DNA of 46,775 bases, from NCBI RefSeq assembly GCF_000719555.1, contig NZ_JOGX01000052.1, positions 1 through 46,775 on the forward strand, written 5' to 3'. Origin of the DNA: Streptomyces sp. NRRL F-5727. Its GTDB lineage: Bacteria; Actinomycetota; Actinomycetes; Streptomycetales; Streptomycetaceae. A model generated the notes under the pieces. The model did not search any database, was not told where the DNA came from, and worked only from the letters and a program-made list of their open reading frames with translations. Both the position numbers and the translations under genes were made by a program. Below, piece after piece: positions 14,523 through 22,567 of this stretch. How positions within the stretch are numbered: position 1 is the first letter of the stretch; each line of letters starts with the position of its first letter.

Positions 14523-16061
14523 TCACCTCTCGTTCAGCTTGCGGACCCCTGAGGCGTTCCGTTCGGCGGCGCGCGTGGCCGGGCCCGAGAAGCGGAGGTG
14601 GCCGTCGGCGATCGCGGCGTGCCGGAGCAGTCTGCGGTCGCCGCGGTAGCTCGTCGACGTCACCCACGGCACGCCCGGTCCCTGCCGGGGCAGCCGGTCG
14701 AGCGCTCGCCGTACGTAGCCGGCGCCGAAGTCGAGCATGGGGCGGGTGGCCAGGCCGGGTTCGCTCTCGGGCCGGGCGGTGTCGTGACCGTACCGGTCCA
14801 TGTGGGCGAGGAGCCGGCAGACGTACTCGCAGAGCAGCCCGATCTTGAGCGTCCAGGAGGCGTGGGTGTAGCCGAGGGCGACGTTGAGGTTCGGGATGCC
14901 CGACAGCATGGTGCCGCGGTAGAGGAGCGAGTCGGCGGGCGAGACGTCGGTGCCGTCGACGGTGAGGCGCATGCCGCCGAGGAGCTGGAGACTGAGGCCG
15001 GTGGCGGTGACGACGATGTCCGCGGGGAGTTCCCGGCCGGATCGGAGCAGGATCCCGTCCTCGGTGAAGGTGCTGATCCGGTCGGTGACGACGGAGGCCG
15101 TGCCGGCGCTGACGGCCTTGAAGAGGTCGCCGTCCGGGGCGGCGCACAGGCGCTGGTCCCAGGGGTCGTACGGCGGGTTGAAGTGCTCGTCGACCGGGAA
15201 GCCGGCGGGCAGGAGCCGGGCGTTCGCCGCGCGGATCAGCTTCCGGGTCGCGCCCGGGAAGCGCCGGGCGAAGCGCCAGACCAGCTGCTGCCGGGCGATG
15301 TTCTTGCCGCGCGTCACGGCGTGTCCGCGCCGGTCCCCCAGGACGCGGCGGAGGAAGCGGGCGGTCTTGTCCTCCTTCGAGACGGGCACGACGTACGTGG
15401 GGGTCCGCTGGAGCATCGTGATGTGCGCTGTGGCGCCGGCCATGGCGGGGACGAGGGTGACGGCGGTGGCACCGCTGCCGATGACGACCACGCGCTTGCC
15501 GCGGTAGTCGAGGTCCTCGGGCCAGTGCTGCGGATGCACGATCTGCCCGCGGAAGCGGTCGCGGCCCTCGAAGTGCGGGGTGTGGCCCTCGTCGTAGCGG
15601 TAGTAGCCGGTGGCGCAGAAGAGCCACCCGGTGGTGAGCTCGATCCGCTCGCGCGCGCCGGTCGCCGGGTCGGTGCGCTCGACCCGTACCGTCCAGCGAG
15701 CCGTCGCGGAGGACCAGTCGGCGGCGACGACCCGGTGGTGGTAACGGATGTGCCCGTCGAGGCCGTTCTCGGTCGCGGTCTCGCGTACGTAGGACAGGAC
15801 GCGGGCGGCGGTGGCGATGGACTCCCGGTCACGCCACGGCCTGAACTCGTATCCGAAGGTGTACAGGTCCGAGTCGGACCGGATGCCGGGGTACCGGAAC
15901 AGATCCCAGGTACCGCCGGAGGCGCCGCGCCCCTCCAGGATCGCGAACGACCTCCCCGGGTGCCTGAGCCGCAGGTAGCGGCCGGCGCCGATCCCGGAGA
16001 TCCCGGCACCGACGATCAGGACGTCCAGGTGCTCCACGTGCGGCGGCGGGTACGAGGTCAT
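14523..16061 (-). CDS. Flavin-containing / Baeyer-Villiger-type monooxygenase
   Basis: About 512 residues. It has an N-terminal FAD-binding fingerprint (VLIVGAGISGIGAGRYL), a Baeyer-Villiger-like signature F-x-G-x3-H-x3-W-P (FRGQIVHPQHWPED, about 150-163) and a second, NADPH-binding Rossmann motif (VVVIGSGATAV). It is expected to use NADPH and O2 to oxygenate ketones or heteroatoms in the cytoplasm; the substrate is unknown. The start is ambiguous: ATG 16061 (MTSYPP) is chosen by family length, with ATG 16073 as an alternative, and neither has a good ribosome binding site. The 5' flank carries the remnants of a disrupted gene, which may have removed the original leader. Confidence 0.9.
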   Translation of the reverse strand: MTSYPPPHVEHLDVLIVGAGISGIGAGRYLRLRHPGRSFAILEGRGASGGTWDLFRYPGIRSDSDLYTFGYEFRPWRDRESIATAARVLSYVRETATENGLDGHIRYHHRVVAADWSSATARWTVRVERTDPATGARERIELTTGWLFCATGYYRYDEGHTPHFEGRDRFRGQIVHPQHWPEDLDYRGKRVVVIGSGATAVTLVPAMAGATAHITMLQRTPTYVVPVSKEDKTARFLRRVLGDRRGHAVTRGKNIARQQLVWRFARRFPGATRKLIRAANARLLPAGFPVDEHFNPPYDPWDQRLCAAPDGDLFKAVSAGTASVVTDRISTFTEDGILLRSGRELPADIVVTATGLSLQLLGGMRLTVDGTDVSPADSLLYRGTMLSGIPNLNVALGYTHASWTLKIGLLCEYVCRLLAHMDRYGHDTARPESEPGLATRPMLDFGAGYVRRALDRLPRQGPGVPWVTSTSYRGDRRLLRHAAIADGHLRFSGPATRAAERNASGVRKLNER

Positions 16062-16575
16062 AGGGAAGAGCATGCGCCACGCCGGATCCGGACTCGACAG
16101 CGGACTGCCCTCCCCGTACGGCCGGCCCGATCGACGCGCGTCCCGGTCGTCCCCCTCCGTGACGGACGAGGCGCCCGCACTCCCCCCTCCACCAGACAGC
16201 CGAGATGCCGTACGCATCCTCCGTCGGCCGTCAGCGCCCTGTACCGGGGGTCGCTCGCGAGGTCGGGCTTCCAGGAGACGACGGGCCGATCACGGGTGAC
16301 GCCCTCGAAGTCCACGCCGAGGTCGTCCTCGCAGGACGCCCTGCCCGTCCCAATGGTGTGCCGCATGTGCTCACGGAACGCGCCTCTGACCGCACGGGGC
16401 CGCCGGCCATCGACTCGCATGCCTTCGCGAGCACCGCGATGAGAGCGACCGTGGCCACCAGGGCCACGGACAGGGCAGCGACACGGAATGAGCGCCGCGG
16501 GTTGCGGCGCGGGGGCGGGCGCGTACCGCTGCCGTGCTCAGGAGCGGATGAGTGCGACGCCGCGAGGTCGGATCG
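16058..16575 (-). pseudogene. Frameshifted small membrane-anchored protein remnant
   Basis: Two protein-like stretches lie in different minus-strand frames. Upstream (about 16575-16390) one frame gives a polar start, RRNPRRSFRVAAL, and a hydrophobic anchor (VALVATVALIAVLAKACESM). After about 16385 the coding character moves to another frame (FREHMRHTIGTGRASCEDDLGVDFEG, then RDRPVVSWKPDLASDPRYRAL). A single-base change near 16385 would join them into one anchored protein. No start codon with a ribosome binding site was found. This fills the 569-bp gap between the monooxygenase and the PASTA-like gene. Could be a sequencing error instead. Confidence 0.4.
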
Positions 16576-16630
16576 TCACAACCTCACGAACGCCCTGCGC
16601 GATCAGCACGCCATCCGCCAGGCTGAGCCG

Positions 16631-17260
16631 ATGCGCACGAGATCCCCGCTCGACCCCACACGCACCCCCCTCTCCATCCTCACCCTGACCCTCGCGCTCG
16701 TCCTCGCCGTCGCCGCCTGTGAGGAAGCCCCCGGCCCCGGCCCCGGCTCGAACAAACCGGGCACCGCCCGCTCTCCCCAGGCGACCGGCAGCCTCCCGGA
16801 CATGACCGGCAAGGGCCTCCAGTCCGCCCAGGACCAGTCCCAGGCCGCCGGCTTCCACCACCTCCATTCCCACGACGCACTCGGCCGCGGCCGCGTGCAG
16901 GCGCTCGACCGGAACTGGAAGGTGTGCGACCAGACCCCGAAGGCGGGCAAGCACCCCACCGACATCAAGATCGACTTCGCTACGGTCAAGCTGGAAGAGG
17001 ACTGCCCGACCGACGACCAGGCCACGGAGATCCGCGAGCCCGCCCCCACCATGCCCGACTTCACAGGCAAGTCGGTCAGGACGGCCCGCCGGTCCCTCGA
17101 CACCTCCACCAGCCTCACGATCACCGACGCCTCCCCCGAGGGCCGCCTGATCCTCGTCGAGTCCAACTGGCAGGTCTGCACCCAGAACCCCGCCGCAGGC
17201 ACCAGGCTGAACGGCCAGCCGGTCACCCTCAGGGCGGTGAAATTCGACGAGACGTGCTGA
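16631..17260 (+). CDS. Lipoprotein with two PASTA-like repeats
   Basis: A 209-residue protein with a lipoprotein signal peptide. LTLALVLAVAACEE gives a lipobox with the acylated Cys near residue 35, then a Gly/Pro/Ser linker. Two related repeats of about 70 residues follow. Each begins with (L/M)PD-(M/F)-T-G-K and a helix (GLQSAQDQSQAAGF; SVRTARRSLDTST). Each continues with a strand and an NW-(K/Q)-V-C-(D/T)-Q-(T/N)-P-x-A-G motif and ends in CP or C. This matches PASTA-type folds with a conserved disulfide. It is probably a cell-surface protein that binds cell-wall or other ligands. The ribosome binding site is weak. Confidence 0.8.
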   Translation: MRTRSPLDPTRTPLSILTLTLALVLAVAACEEAPGPGPGSNKPGTARSPQATGSLPDMTGKGLQSAQDQSQAAGFHHLHSHDALGRGRVQALDRNWKVCDQTPKAGKHPTDIKIDFATVKLEEDCPTDDQATEIREPAPTMPDFTGKSVRTARRSLDTSTSLTITDASPEGRLILVESNWQVCTQNPAAGTRLNGQPVTLRAVKFDETC

Positions 17261-17338
17261 GCAGCGACCGGTCCAACTCCCATGGCACCGCAGTCAGTCG
17301 CCTCACAGGATCCGTCTCTGATGCCGTTGGTGCTTCAG

Positions 17339-17779
17339 CTACTCGACCGCGGTCGTGAGGAACGTCTGGAACTCGGCAGCGGGAATGCGCATCTCCTCGC
17401 CGGCCGCGTGCACGGTGGTGGTCTCGAAGCACCACTGCTCGGACCGGGGCCGGTCATGAATGCCCCAGGTCAGGTGAACATAGCCGCCCGAGCGGTGCTC
17501 GGCCGAGATGGTCAGGTCGCGTTCCAGAGAGCGCCAGGTACGTGCCCCGTCCCAGCCACGGAAGTCCTCGGCCAACGAGGAGAGGAAGGTGTCGAGTCCG
17601 TCGCCGTCCCATGTGCGCACCAAGGTCTCGACGCTCCCCCACCGCCCGACCGCTCTGACGAGGAACTCGATGGTGGGGTCGTCGCCCCCGAACGGTCTGG
17701 CCGGCTCGGAGAAATGCAGGTGAACCGGTCGCGGTCCCGAGCCGTCTCCCACGCGAACCAAGGGGCTTTCTTCGATCAT
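17339..17779 (-). CDS. Hypothetical protein resembling DUF6228
   Basis: A 146-residue soluble protein, mainly beta strands (VHLHFSEPAR, YVHLTWGIHDRP) and a helix after DGDGLDTFLSSLAEDFRGWDG. Conserved tryptophans (RGWDGARTWRSLERDL) fit the DUF6228 group of Streptomyces proteins; I assign this from memory only. Such small orphan proteins sometimes resemble polymorphic-toxin immunity proteins, but no toxin is present here. Transcribed in the same direction as the DinB gene upstream, 65 bp away. Confidence 0.65.
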   Translation of the reverse strand: MIEESPLVRVGDGSGPRPVHLHFSEPARPFGGDDPTIEFLVRAVGRWGSVETLVRTWDGDGLDTFLSSLAEDFRGWDGARTWRSLERDLTISAEHRSGGYVHLTWGIHDRPRSEQWCFETTTVHAAGEEMRIPAAEFQTFLTTAVE

Positions 17780-17844
17780 CTGAGCAGGCTAGAGGTCGTG
17801 GGAGGCTCGTCCAGCTCGCCGTCGGTGTGGCGGGAGTGCGGCTT

Positions 17845-18429
17845 CTACGCCTCGATGGCAGCGGCCGACCTGGCGGCCTGCTCGATCTTCGCGCGGTATG
17901 CGGCACGGGCTTGCTCGTCGATGGGCTTCTCGTGTTCGGGGCGCAGGCCGGTTCGGCCGTCGAGGGTTTCGCGCAGGATGTCGGCGTGTCCTGCGTGACG
18001 GATGGACTCGCCGAGGACATGGACCAGGACGGCGAACAGGTTGGTGTCGGCATGGGGTTCCGGCCACCATGGCACGTGGCCGGGGGCGTCGAGGGGAAGC
18101 TCGTCGATCGTCGCGTCCGAGTGTTCCCACGTGCGCCGGTAGAAGCCGATGATCTGGTCGCGGGTCTCGTCCTCGGCCGCCCACTGGTCGCTGCCGTCGG
18201 AGTCCTGCCAGCGGGACAGTGGTTCCGGGGAAGGGCGGCCGAAGACCTCGCCGAAGTATCTGGCCTCCACGGTGGCCAGGTGTTTGACCAGGCCGAGGAG
18301 GTTGGTCCCGGTCGCCGTCAGGGGGCGGCGGGCGTCGTACTCGGACAGGCCGTCGAGCTTCCAGAGCAACGCTTCACGGTCCCGCCGCAGTCTCCCGTGC
18401 AGGTTGTCCTTCGCGAATTCGTCGGTCAT
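17845..18429 (-). CDS. DinB family protein (DUF664, mycothiol-transferase-like fold)
   Basis: A 194-residue four-helix-bundle protein. The three metal-binding histidines expected for the family are placed at LVKHLATVEARYFG (about residue 50) and ESIRHAGHADILRE (about residue 140). Related actinobacterial proteins are mycothiol-dependent transferases or detoxification enzymes; which thiol or substrate is used here is inference. ATG 18429 is chosen over an upstream in-frame ATG at 18447. Confidence 0.88.
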   Translation of the reverse strand: MTDEFAKDNLHGRLRRDREALLWKLDGLSEYDARRPLTATGTNLLGLVKHLATVEARYFGEVFGRPSPEPLSRWQDSDGSDQWAAEDETRDQIIGFYRRTWEHSDATIDELPLDAPGHVPWWPEPHADTNLFAVLVHVLGESIRHAGHADILRETLDGRTGLRPEHEKPIDEQARAAYRAKIEQAARSAAAIEA

Positions 18430-18606
18430 GCGGCATGAGCCTGCCATGCGCGGCTCGTGGCCTCAAGATTCCGCGTCTGGCCCCCCACGTGGGCTGGGCA
18501 GGACCCTCACATGCCGTGCGCTCCCTCGATGCCGTCTGCGGGAACTCCGGTGCGTTTTCGGGGTCCGGGGGCGGCGTCCGGCAGACCGGGGCGGGCACCG
18601 GACTCG

Positions 18607-18612
18607 TATGAT
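18607..18612 (+). promoter_or_regulatory. -10 element placing the transcript start on the GTG
   Basis: TATGAT, a good match to the primary sigma -10 hexamer and AT-rich against the local background. It ends six bases before the GTG at 18619, the spacing expected when the transcript begins at the start codon. No Shine-Dalgarno precedes the GTG. Confidence 0.55.
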
Positions 18613-18618
18613 CTCGCG

Positions 18619-19011
18619 GTGAGGGTCTGGACGGAGCAACCTGGTCAGGCGGACGTCGAAGCCGTCGTGCGGTGCTACTTCGGTCTGCTCCGGGCCGGGA
18701 GGATCCCTGAGGCCGAGCAGCTCATCGATCACGGCTCGGTCCGTCATGTGCTCAGGTCGCTGTGGACCGGGTCCGTCGGAGCGAGCGCCGAGGGGGACGA
18801 GGCGAGTCGAAGCGCTGCTGCCGGCGGGTGGGAGCAGGAGCTGTCCTGGCTCGGCGAACTCGGTCTCGCGGACTTCCACTGGGGCGACTCCGGCAGCCAC
18901 CTCTACGTCGAGATCGCCTACCGCACGCAGATCATCGAAGTCGCGTTGAGCTTCTGGGTCAAGCCGGTCGACGGCGGGTGGGTCGTCGCGGGACCGGGCA
19001 CCCTCTGGTAG
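18619..19011 (+). CDS. Hypothetical protein, 130 aa, NTF2-like length
   Basis: Starts with a GTG that directly follows a -10-like TATGAT, suggesting a leaderless mRNA. The protein begins with a helix (VEAVVRCYFGLLRAGRIPEAEQLIDHG) and ends with antiparallel strands (HLYVEIAYRTQIIEVALSFWVKPVDGGWVVAGPG). That helix-then-curved-sheet order and the final 'GGWVVAGPGTLW' resemble NTF2/SnoaL-like proteins. No catalytic residues can be assigned. Confidence 0.65.
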   Translation: MRVWTEQPGQADVEAVVRCYFGLLRAGRIPEAEQLIDHGSVRHVLRSLWTGSVGASAEGDEASRSAAAGGWEQELSWLGELGLADFHWGDSGSHLYVEIAYRTQIIEVALSFWVKPVDGGWVVAGPGTLW

Positions 19012-19075
19012 GACGAGCGCGACGGCTGCGCCTGGTTACTCTGGCGCTCCTGGGAGTCGGGGAGGCGCGGGTTCG

Positions 19076-19501
19076 GTGAGACGGAAGACGCCGCAGGAGA
19101 AGAAGCGGCTGAGTTACGTCAAGGATCGCCGGAACAACTACGGCGAGAACGACAAGAGTTCACGGAAGAGCATCCGTCGGAACAAGCGTTCTCCGAACAG
19201 TGCCAACCGTCGGCGTGCGCAGGCCGCGCTGACGGCGCTTCTGGGGGCGCCTGACGAAGTCCGTGCCGATGCCGTCGAGCAGCGGATGAACGGTCGGCGG
19301 CCGAAGCGGTGGCGGAAGTTTCCCGACGTGCCTTTGGGTGTCGTCGTCGAAGGTGCCCTTCAGCGCCGTGTCGAGCGGGGTGCCGGTCAGGGGCGGGCGG
19401 CGGTCGGCAGCCGTGCCGCGAGGAGCACGCCGCAGGAGGGGGCCGTGGCGGCGGCGAGGCTGGAGACCACCAGTGCGGCGAGGAGTGCGGTGAGGACGTG
19501 A
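19076..19501 (+). CDS. Basic hypothetical protein with a replaced C-terminus
   Basis: The GTG start and first ~100 residues look like a conserved Streptomyces protein: very basic (RRKTPQEKKRLSYVKDRRNNYGENDKSSRKSIRRNKR), then AALTALLGAPDEVRADAVEQR and RPKRWRKFPDVPLGVVVEGALQRRVERG. After about residue 102 (base ~19380) the composition changes to Ala/Arg-rich and the frame runs antisense through an MFS transporter fragment until 19501. I infer that the native end, just after RRVERG, was lost in a deletion, so the last ~40 residues are junk. The role is unknown; the basic start suggests nucleic-acid contact. Confidence 0.6.
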   Translation: MRRKTPQEKKRLSYVKDRRNNYGENDKSSRKSIRRNKRSPNSANRRRAQAALTALLGAPDEVRADAVEQRMNGRRPKRWRKFPDVPLGVVVEGALQRRVERGAGQGRAAVGSRAARSTPQEGAVAAARLETTSAARSAVRT

Positions 19502-19785
19502 CGTCGCGGCACCGTCCTCACCGCGTGCGCGAGCGGGACGGACGCGACGGCCACCGTCACTCCGTGGCCGGTGACCAGAAGGCCGACCGCCGCCCCGGAG
19601 ACCCGCAGGCCGTCGGAGATGCCGTCGAGGAGGCCGATGGGCAGGTTCTCCGCGGTGTCGAACGGGAACGCGGCCGGCGTCAGGGCCGCGAGCACCGCCG
19701 CGGCACGCCAGGGCGCCGGGCGTCGTACGGCCGTGTGCCCGTCTCCCGCTCGCGTTCCCCGCGCCCTTTCCGTCGCACCGTCCAT
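19387..19785 (-). pseudogene. MFS transporter, 5' fragment only
   Basis: Only ~132 residues of what should be about 400 remain. After an N-terminal tail the frame shows the first helices of a DHA-type major facilitator: FDTAENLPIGLLDGISDGLRVS, AVGLLVTGHGVTVAVASVPLAHAVRTVPRRHVLTALLAALVVSSLAAATAP. LPIGLL and the R-x-x-P-R-R-H loop motif are typical. It stops at LLAARLPTAARP, where the third helix should lead into helix four. The remaining nine helices are absent and the sequence runs into the convergent basic-protein gene. Not expected to transport. Confidence 0.75.
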
Positions 19786-19838
19786 GGGGCCGGCTCGTCA
19801 GGCGCGGGGGTGTCGTCGCAAAGCCGTATGTCGTGCCG

Positions 19839-20399
19839 TCAGCGCGCCACGCGGTAGCGGACGTACAGCACCCGTCCTTCGTAGGTGCGGGTGTCGACGA
19901 GTTCGAGGTCCACCCGGCGTTCGTCCCTCGGGAAGAAGGGGATGCCGCCGCCCACGAGGATCGGGTGGACCCGCGCCCGGTACTCGTCGATCAGGCCCAG
20001 GGCGGCCGCCTCGGCGGCGAGCGTGGCGCCGCCGATCGCGATGTCGCCCTCCCCCGGCTCGGCCCGCAGGCGCGCGATCTCCTCCGCCAGACCGCCGGAG
20101 GCCAGGCGGGCGTTGCCCTGGACCGTCGTCAGCGTCCGGGAGAAGACGACCTTGGGGAGGGGGTTCCAGAGCTCGGCCCATGCGCGCTCGGAGTCGTCGA
20201 AGGTCGACGGGTCGGTGGTCTCCCAGTACAGCATCGTCTCGTAGAGCCGTCGGCCCATGAGGTGGACGTCGACCTCGCGGATCTCGTCGATGAAGGACCG
20301 GAAGACCTCGTCGCCGGGTTCCGTCCAGGCGAAGTCGCCGTCGGGTCCCACGATGTAGCCGTCCAGTGAGACGCCCATGGAGTAGGTGACGTTACGCAT
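19839..20399 (-). CDS. Dihydrofolate reductase-like (RibD C-terminal domain) protein
   Basis: A 186-residue protein of the RibD_C/DHFR-like group. MRNVTYSMGVSLDGYIVGPDGDFAW is the usual start. LMGRRLYETMLYW and PKVVFSRTL follow, and then GDIAIGGATLAAEAAALGLIDEY (the NADP-binding glycine motif region), with RVHPILVGGGIPFF at about 140. It is a probable NADPH-dependent reductase of unknown substrate; such stand-alone proteins are widespread in Streptomyces. ATG 20399 is chosen by homology. The gap upstream contains a heptanucleotide tandem repeat. Confidence 0.9.
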   Translation of the reverse strand: MRNVTYSMGVSLDGYIVGPDGDFAWTEPGDEVFRSFIDEIREVDVHLMGRRLYETMLYWETTDPSTFDDSERAWAELWNPLPKVVFSRTLTTVQGNARLASGGLAEEIARLRAEPGEGDIAIGGATLAAEAAALGLIDEYRARVHPILVGGGIPFFPRDERRVDLELVDTRTYEGRVLYVRYRVAR

Positions 20400-20430
20400 C
20401 GGGTGAGGACCACCTCGGGTATCGGCTCGT

Positions 20431-20472
20431 CGGTGCTCGGTGCTCGGTGCTCGGTGCTCGGTGCTCGGTGCG
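20431..20472. repeat. Heptanucleotide tandem repeat (CGGTGCT)n
   Basis: Five perfect copies of CGGTGCT and a sixth with one change, directly head to tail, in the 150-bp gap between the reductase gene (start 20399) and the end of the next gene (20550). Lies 32 bp upstream of the reductase ATG, in its promoter/leader region. Confidence 0.9.
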
Positions 20473-20549
20473 CCCCTGGGGCACACCACTCCACGTAACC
20501 ACACCTTCGGGAGATCCCGGGCGCCCTCGCCCGCCGTGTTCCTCCGTGG

Positions 20550-21338
20550 TCAGTACCGGTGGTCGGGCATGTGGGGGTCCTCCCAGCGGGCCGGGCCGGT
20601 CAGGCCGAGGAGTCGTACGCGGTGCAGGAGGTCCTCCGGTGCGCCGTGGGCGCGGAGTCGGGCGGGCGCGTGGCGTACCAGCCAGGTGGTCAGTTCGGCG
20701 TACCACTCCTCCTCGTCCTCCCAGGTGCTCCAGGGCAGTCGGTCGGCGAGCAGGTCGTGGTCCCAGTGGTCGATCGCCTCGGCCAGGTGCCGGGTCGCCT
20801 CGGGGGTGGGCGTCGCCTCCCAGGCGGCCAGCCACGGGGCCATGGTGCCCGTGGCTTCCGCCGTCAGGACCAGGAGCTGGTGGGCAGGGACGGTGGGAGC
20901 CGGGGTGGTGAGCGTGTGCGTCCACCAGGCGTGCAGGAACTCCTCCACCGCGGCCGTCTGCTCGGCGGGCCACGCGCGCCAGCCCGACATGGCGAAGGCG
21001 CGGCCCACGCCCTCCAGGTCGGGGCCGGTGCTGCCGCTGACGAGGGCCGCGGCCAGCTGGGGCAGGATCCGGCGCAGGACGGATCCCCGGTACGTCCAGT
21101 CGGTGGCCTCCCAGGTGCGCCGCAGGAGGTCCGCGTCCAGCTCCACGTCGGCCGTCTTGAGCCGGGCGAGCTCTTCCGCGCTGCCCCAGTGGCAGGGGCA
21201 GTTGTACTCGTCGGGGTGCGCGGTCATGCCGCGGAAGGTGTCGGACAGGCCGCTCAGGGCCTCGTCCAGCCGATGGGCCGTCGAGGGCGGGCGCGGGGGC
21301 GTGGGGCGGTGATCGGTGGGGCCGGGCTGACGGGGCAT
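20550..21338 (-). CDS. Hypothetical protein, 262 aa
   Basis: Soluble, acidic, mostly helical and tryptophan-rich protein. A Pro/Arg-rich start (PTDHRPTPPRPPSTAH) is followed by YNCPCHWGSAEELARL, where C-P-C-H could bind metal. Helical segments then follow, such as LLRRTWEATDWTYRGSVLRRILPQLAAAL and EEFLHAWWTHTLTTP. An acidic stretch (STWEDEEEWYAEL) lies near the end. ATG 21338 is chosen where coding character begins. No recognised domain; similar proteins occur in other Streptomyces. Confidence 0.72.
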   Translation of the reverse strand: MPRQPGPTDHRPTPPRPPSTAHRLDEALSGLSDTFRGMTAHPDEYNCPCHWGSAEELARLKTADVELDADLLRRTWEATDWTYRGSVLRRILPQLAAALVSGSTGPDLEGVGRAFAMSGWRAWPAEQTAAVEEFLHAWWTHTLTTPAPTVPAHQLLVLTAEATGTMAPWLAAWEATPTPEATRHLAEAIDHWDHDLLADRLPWSTWEDEEEWYAELTTWLVRHAPARLRAHGAPEDLLHRVRLLGLTGPARWEDPHMPDHRY

Positions 21339-21408
21339 GGCGTTCGCCTTCGGGGCTCCGGGGCTTTCGCCGGCCGAAGGTCGCCAATCTACCGCCGGGC
21401 ACACCGAA

Positions 21409-21437
21409 GGGCCGCCCCCTTTCTCTCGGGGCGGCCC
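21409..21437 (-). terminator. Strong hairpin terminator
   Basis: Perfect 10-bp stem GGGCCGCCCC / GGGGCGGCCC with a nine-base pyrimidine-rich loop, nine bases after the stop of the small secreted protein. Confidence 0.85.
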
Positions 21438-21446
21438 CTGGTGCGT

Positions 21447-21809
21447 CTACTTGACGGCCGTGGGCGCGTCGAAGCGGACCGAGCGGAGTTCCAGGGTGTC
21501 CTTGGCGGGCTTGCCGTGGGCCTTGAGGCGCCACTCGGGGCCCTCGCAGTTCGCGCCGACGTAGACGGTCACGGCGGTGTCGGTGTCGTTGTGCGGGCCG
21601 TAGCCGGGGAGTTCGTCGTCCTCGCCGACGGCGTGGAGGTTGATGCACTTGCCGCTGTGCGGGTCGTTCAGGGTGACGGTGTTCTCCTGACCGAAGCCGT
21701 CGACGTACTTGTAGTGGAACTCGCCCTGTGCGGCCTGGGCCGAGCCGGCCGTCGACAGGACGAGGGCGAGGGCGCCGAGCGACGCGCCGAGGGTGCTGCG
21801 CAGCTTCAT
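21447..21809 (-). CDS. Small secreted protein, 120 aa
   Basis: A clear Sec signal peptide (MKLRSTLGASLGALALVLSTAGSAQA, cleavage after AQA at residue 26) leaves a ~94-residue mature protein. The mature part is beta-rich with two cysteines (GKCINLH and GANCEGPEW) that can form one disulfide. It looks like the small crystallin- or inhibitor-like secreted proteins common in Streptomyces, but no family can be named. AAGGGA lies upstream of the ATG. Flanked downstream by a strong terminator; monocistronic. Confidence 0.85.
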   Translation of the reverse strand: MKLRSTLGASLGALALVLSTAGSAQAAQGEFHYKYVDGFGQENTVTLNDPHSGKCINLHAVGEDDELPGYGPHNDTDTAVTVYVGANCEGPEWRLKAHGKPAKDTLELRSVRFDAPTAVK

Positions 21810-22097
21810 AGCGGGGTGGTCCCTTCGAAAGATGATCAAGGAAGCAGGGGTCACCTTACGAAGCCAGGCGGGAGGCGAATCGATCCACCGAAGGGGCCGC
21901 GGTGGCGTGTTGGCGCAGCGTCACCCGTTCGGACGTATCAGGGTGGCGCGCGGTGCCGCTTCCGGGTCGGCCACGCCCCCCGCGCCCTCGGTTCGGCCAT
22001 GACGGACGGCCCCATCGCCGTCCATATGAGCGGCGGGGTGGGGGTTTCCGCGTGTCGTCGCGAGCAAGATCCGCTGGAGAAACGTATCTCTCATTCC

Positions 22098-22496
22098 ATG
22101 ACCCATGACATGGAACACTCGCTGTACGCACACCTGCGCGAACGCTTCGGCGACGAGGCCGGGTGGCCGGAGGCGACCGTGCTGATCGTCCCCTATCTGC
22201 GGATCGTCGTGGACGCGCTGGGGCCGGAGGACGCCGTGACGTTCCTGACGGCGGTGCGGGGGGCGCTGGACGAGGAGACCGCCCGGGCAGGAACGATTCA
22301 CCTGGGGTTCGGCGCGCACCTCTGGTCCCGGCTCGACGACGTCTCCTGGGACGGCTCGCCGGCCAGGGCCTCGGCGTGGGAGGCGGTGCTTGCCATGCAC
22401 CGGCTGGCGACGCTCATGCCGTCCGCCTGCCTGGCGGAGCTCGTCGACGTCGGTCTGCGATCCTGCCGGACGCTGCGCGTCCCCGTCGGCCGGTAG
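22098..22496 (+). CDS. Hypothetical helical protein, 132 aa
   Basis: Begins MTHDMEHSLYAHLRERFGDEAGWPEA and continues with helices (TVLIVPYLRIVVDAL, AVTFLTAVRGALDEETARAG, AWEAVLAMHRLATLMPSACLAELVDVGL). No signal peptide or metal motif. The frame stays open far upstream but coding character starts near here; ATG 22098 is preferred, with GGAGAA about 17 bases upstream, rather far. Convergent with the radical SAM operon, sharing its terminator hairpin. The 288 bp upstream (21810-22097) show no gene or clear site. Confidence 0.6.
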   Translation: MTHDMEHSLYAHLRERFGDEAGWPEATVLIVPYLRIVVDALGPEDAVTFLTAVRGALDEETARAGTIHLGFGAHLWSRLDDVSWDGSPARASAWEAVLAMHRLATLMPSACLAELVDVGLRSCRTLRVPVGR

Positions 22497-22505
22497 CCGC
22501 GCGCC

Positions 22506-22544
22506 CCCTGCCGCCGGAGGAGTGGGGTGCCTCCAGCGGCAGGG
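22506..22544. terminator. Bidirectional hairpin terminator
   Basis: CCCTGCCGC (22506-22514) pairs with GCGGCAGGG (22536-22544); after one mismatch GGAG pairs with CTCC. The hairpin fills the 71-bp gap between the converging small gene and radical SAM operon. Confidence 0.85.
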
Positions 22545-22567
22545 TGTGTCCCCCGCGAGGTCCCCGG

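Noticed and set aside
20400..20550. Start of the DHFR-like protein upstream of the heptamer repeat (long N-terminal extension)
   Set aside because: The extension would be made of EHRAPST repeats encoded by the 7-bp array, and family members start at MRNVTYSMGVSLDGY.
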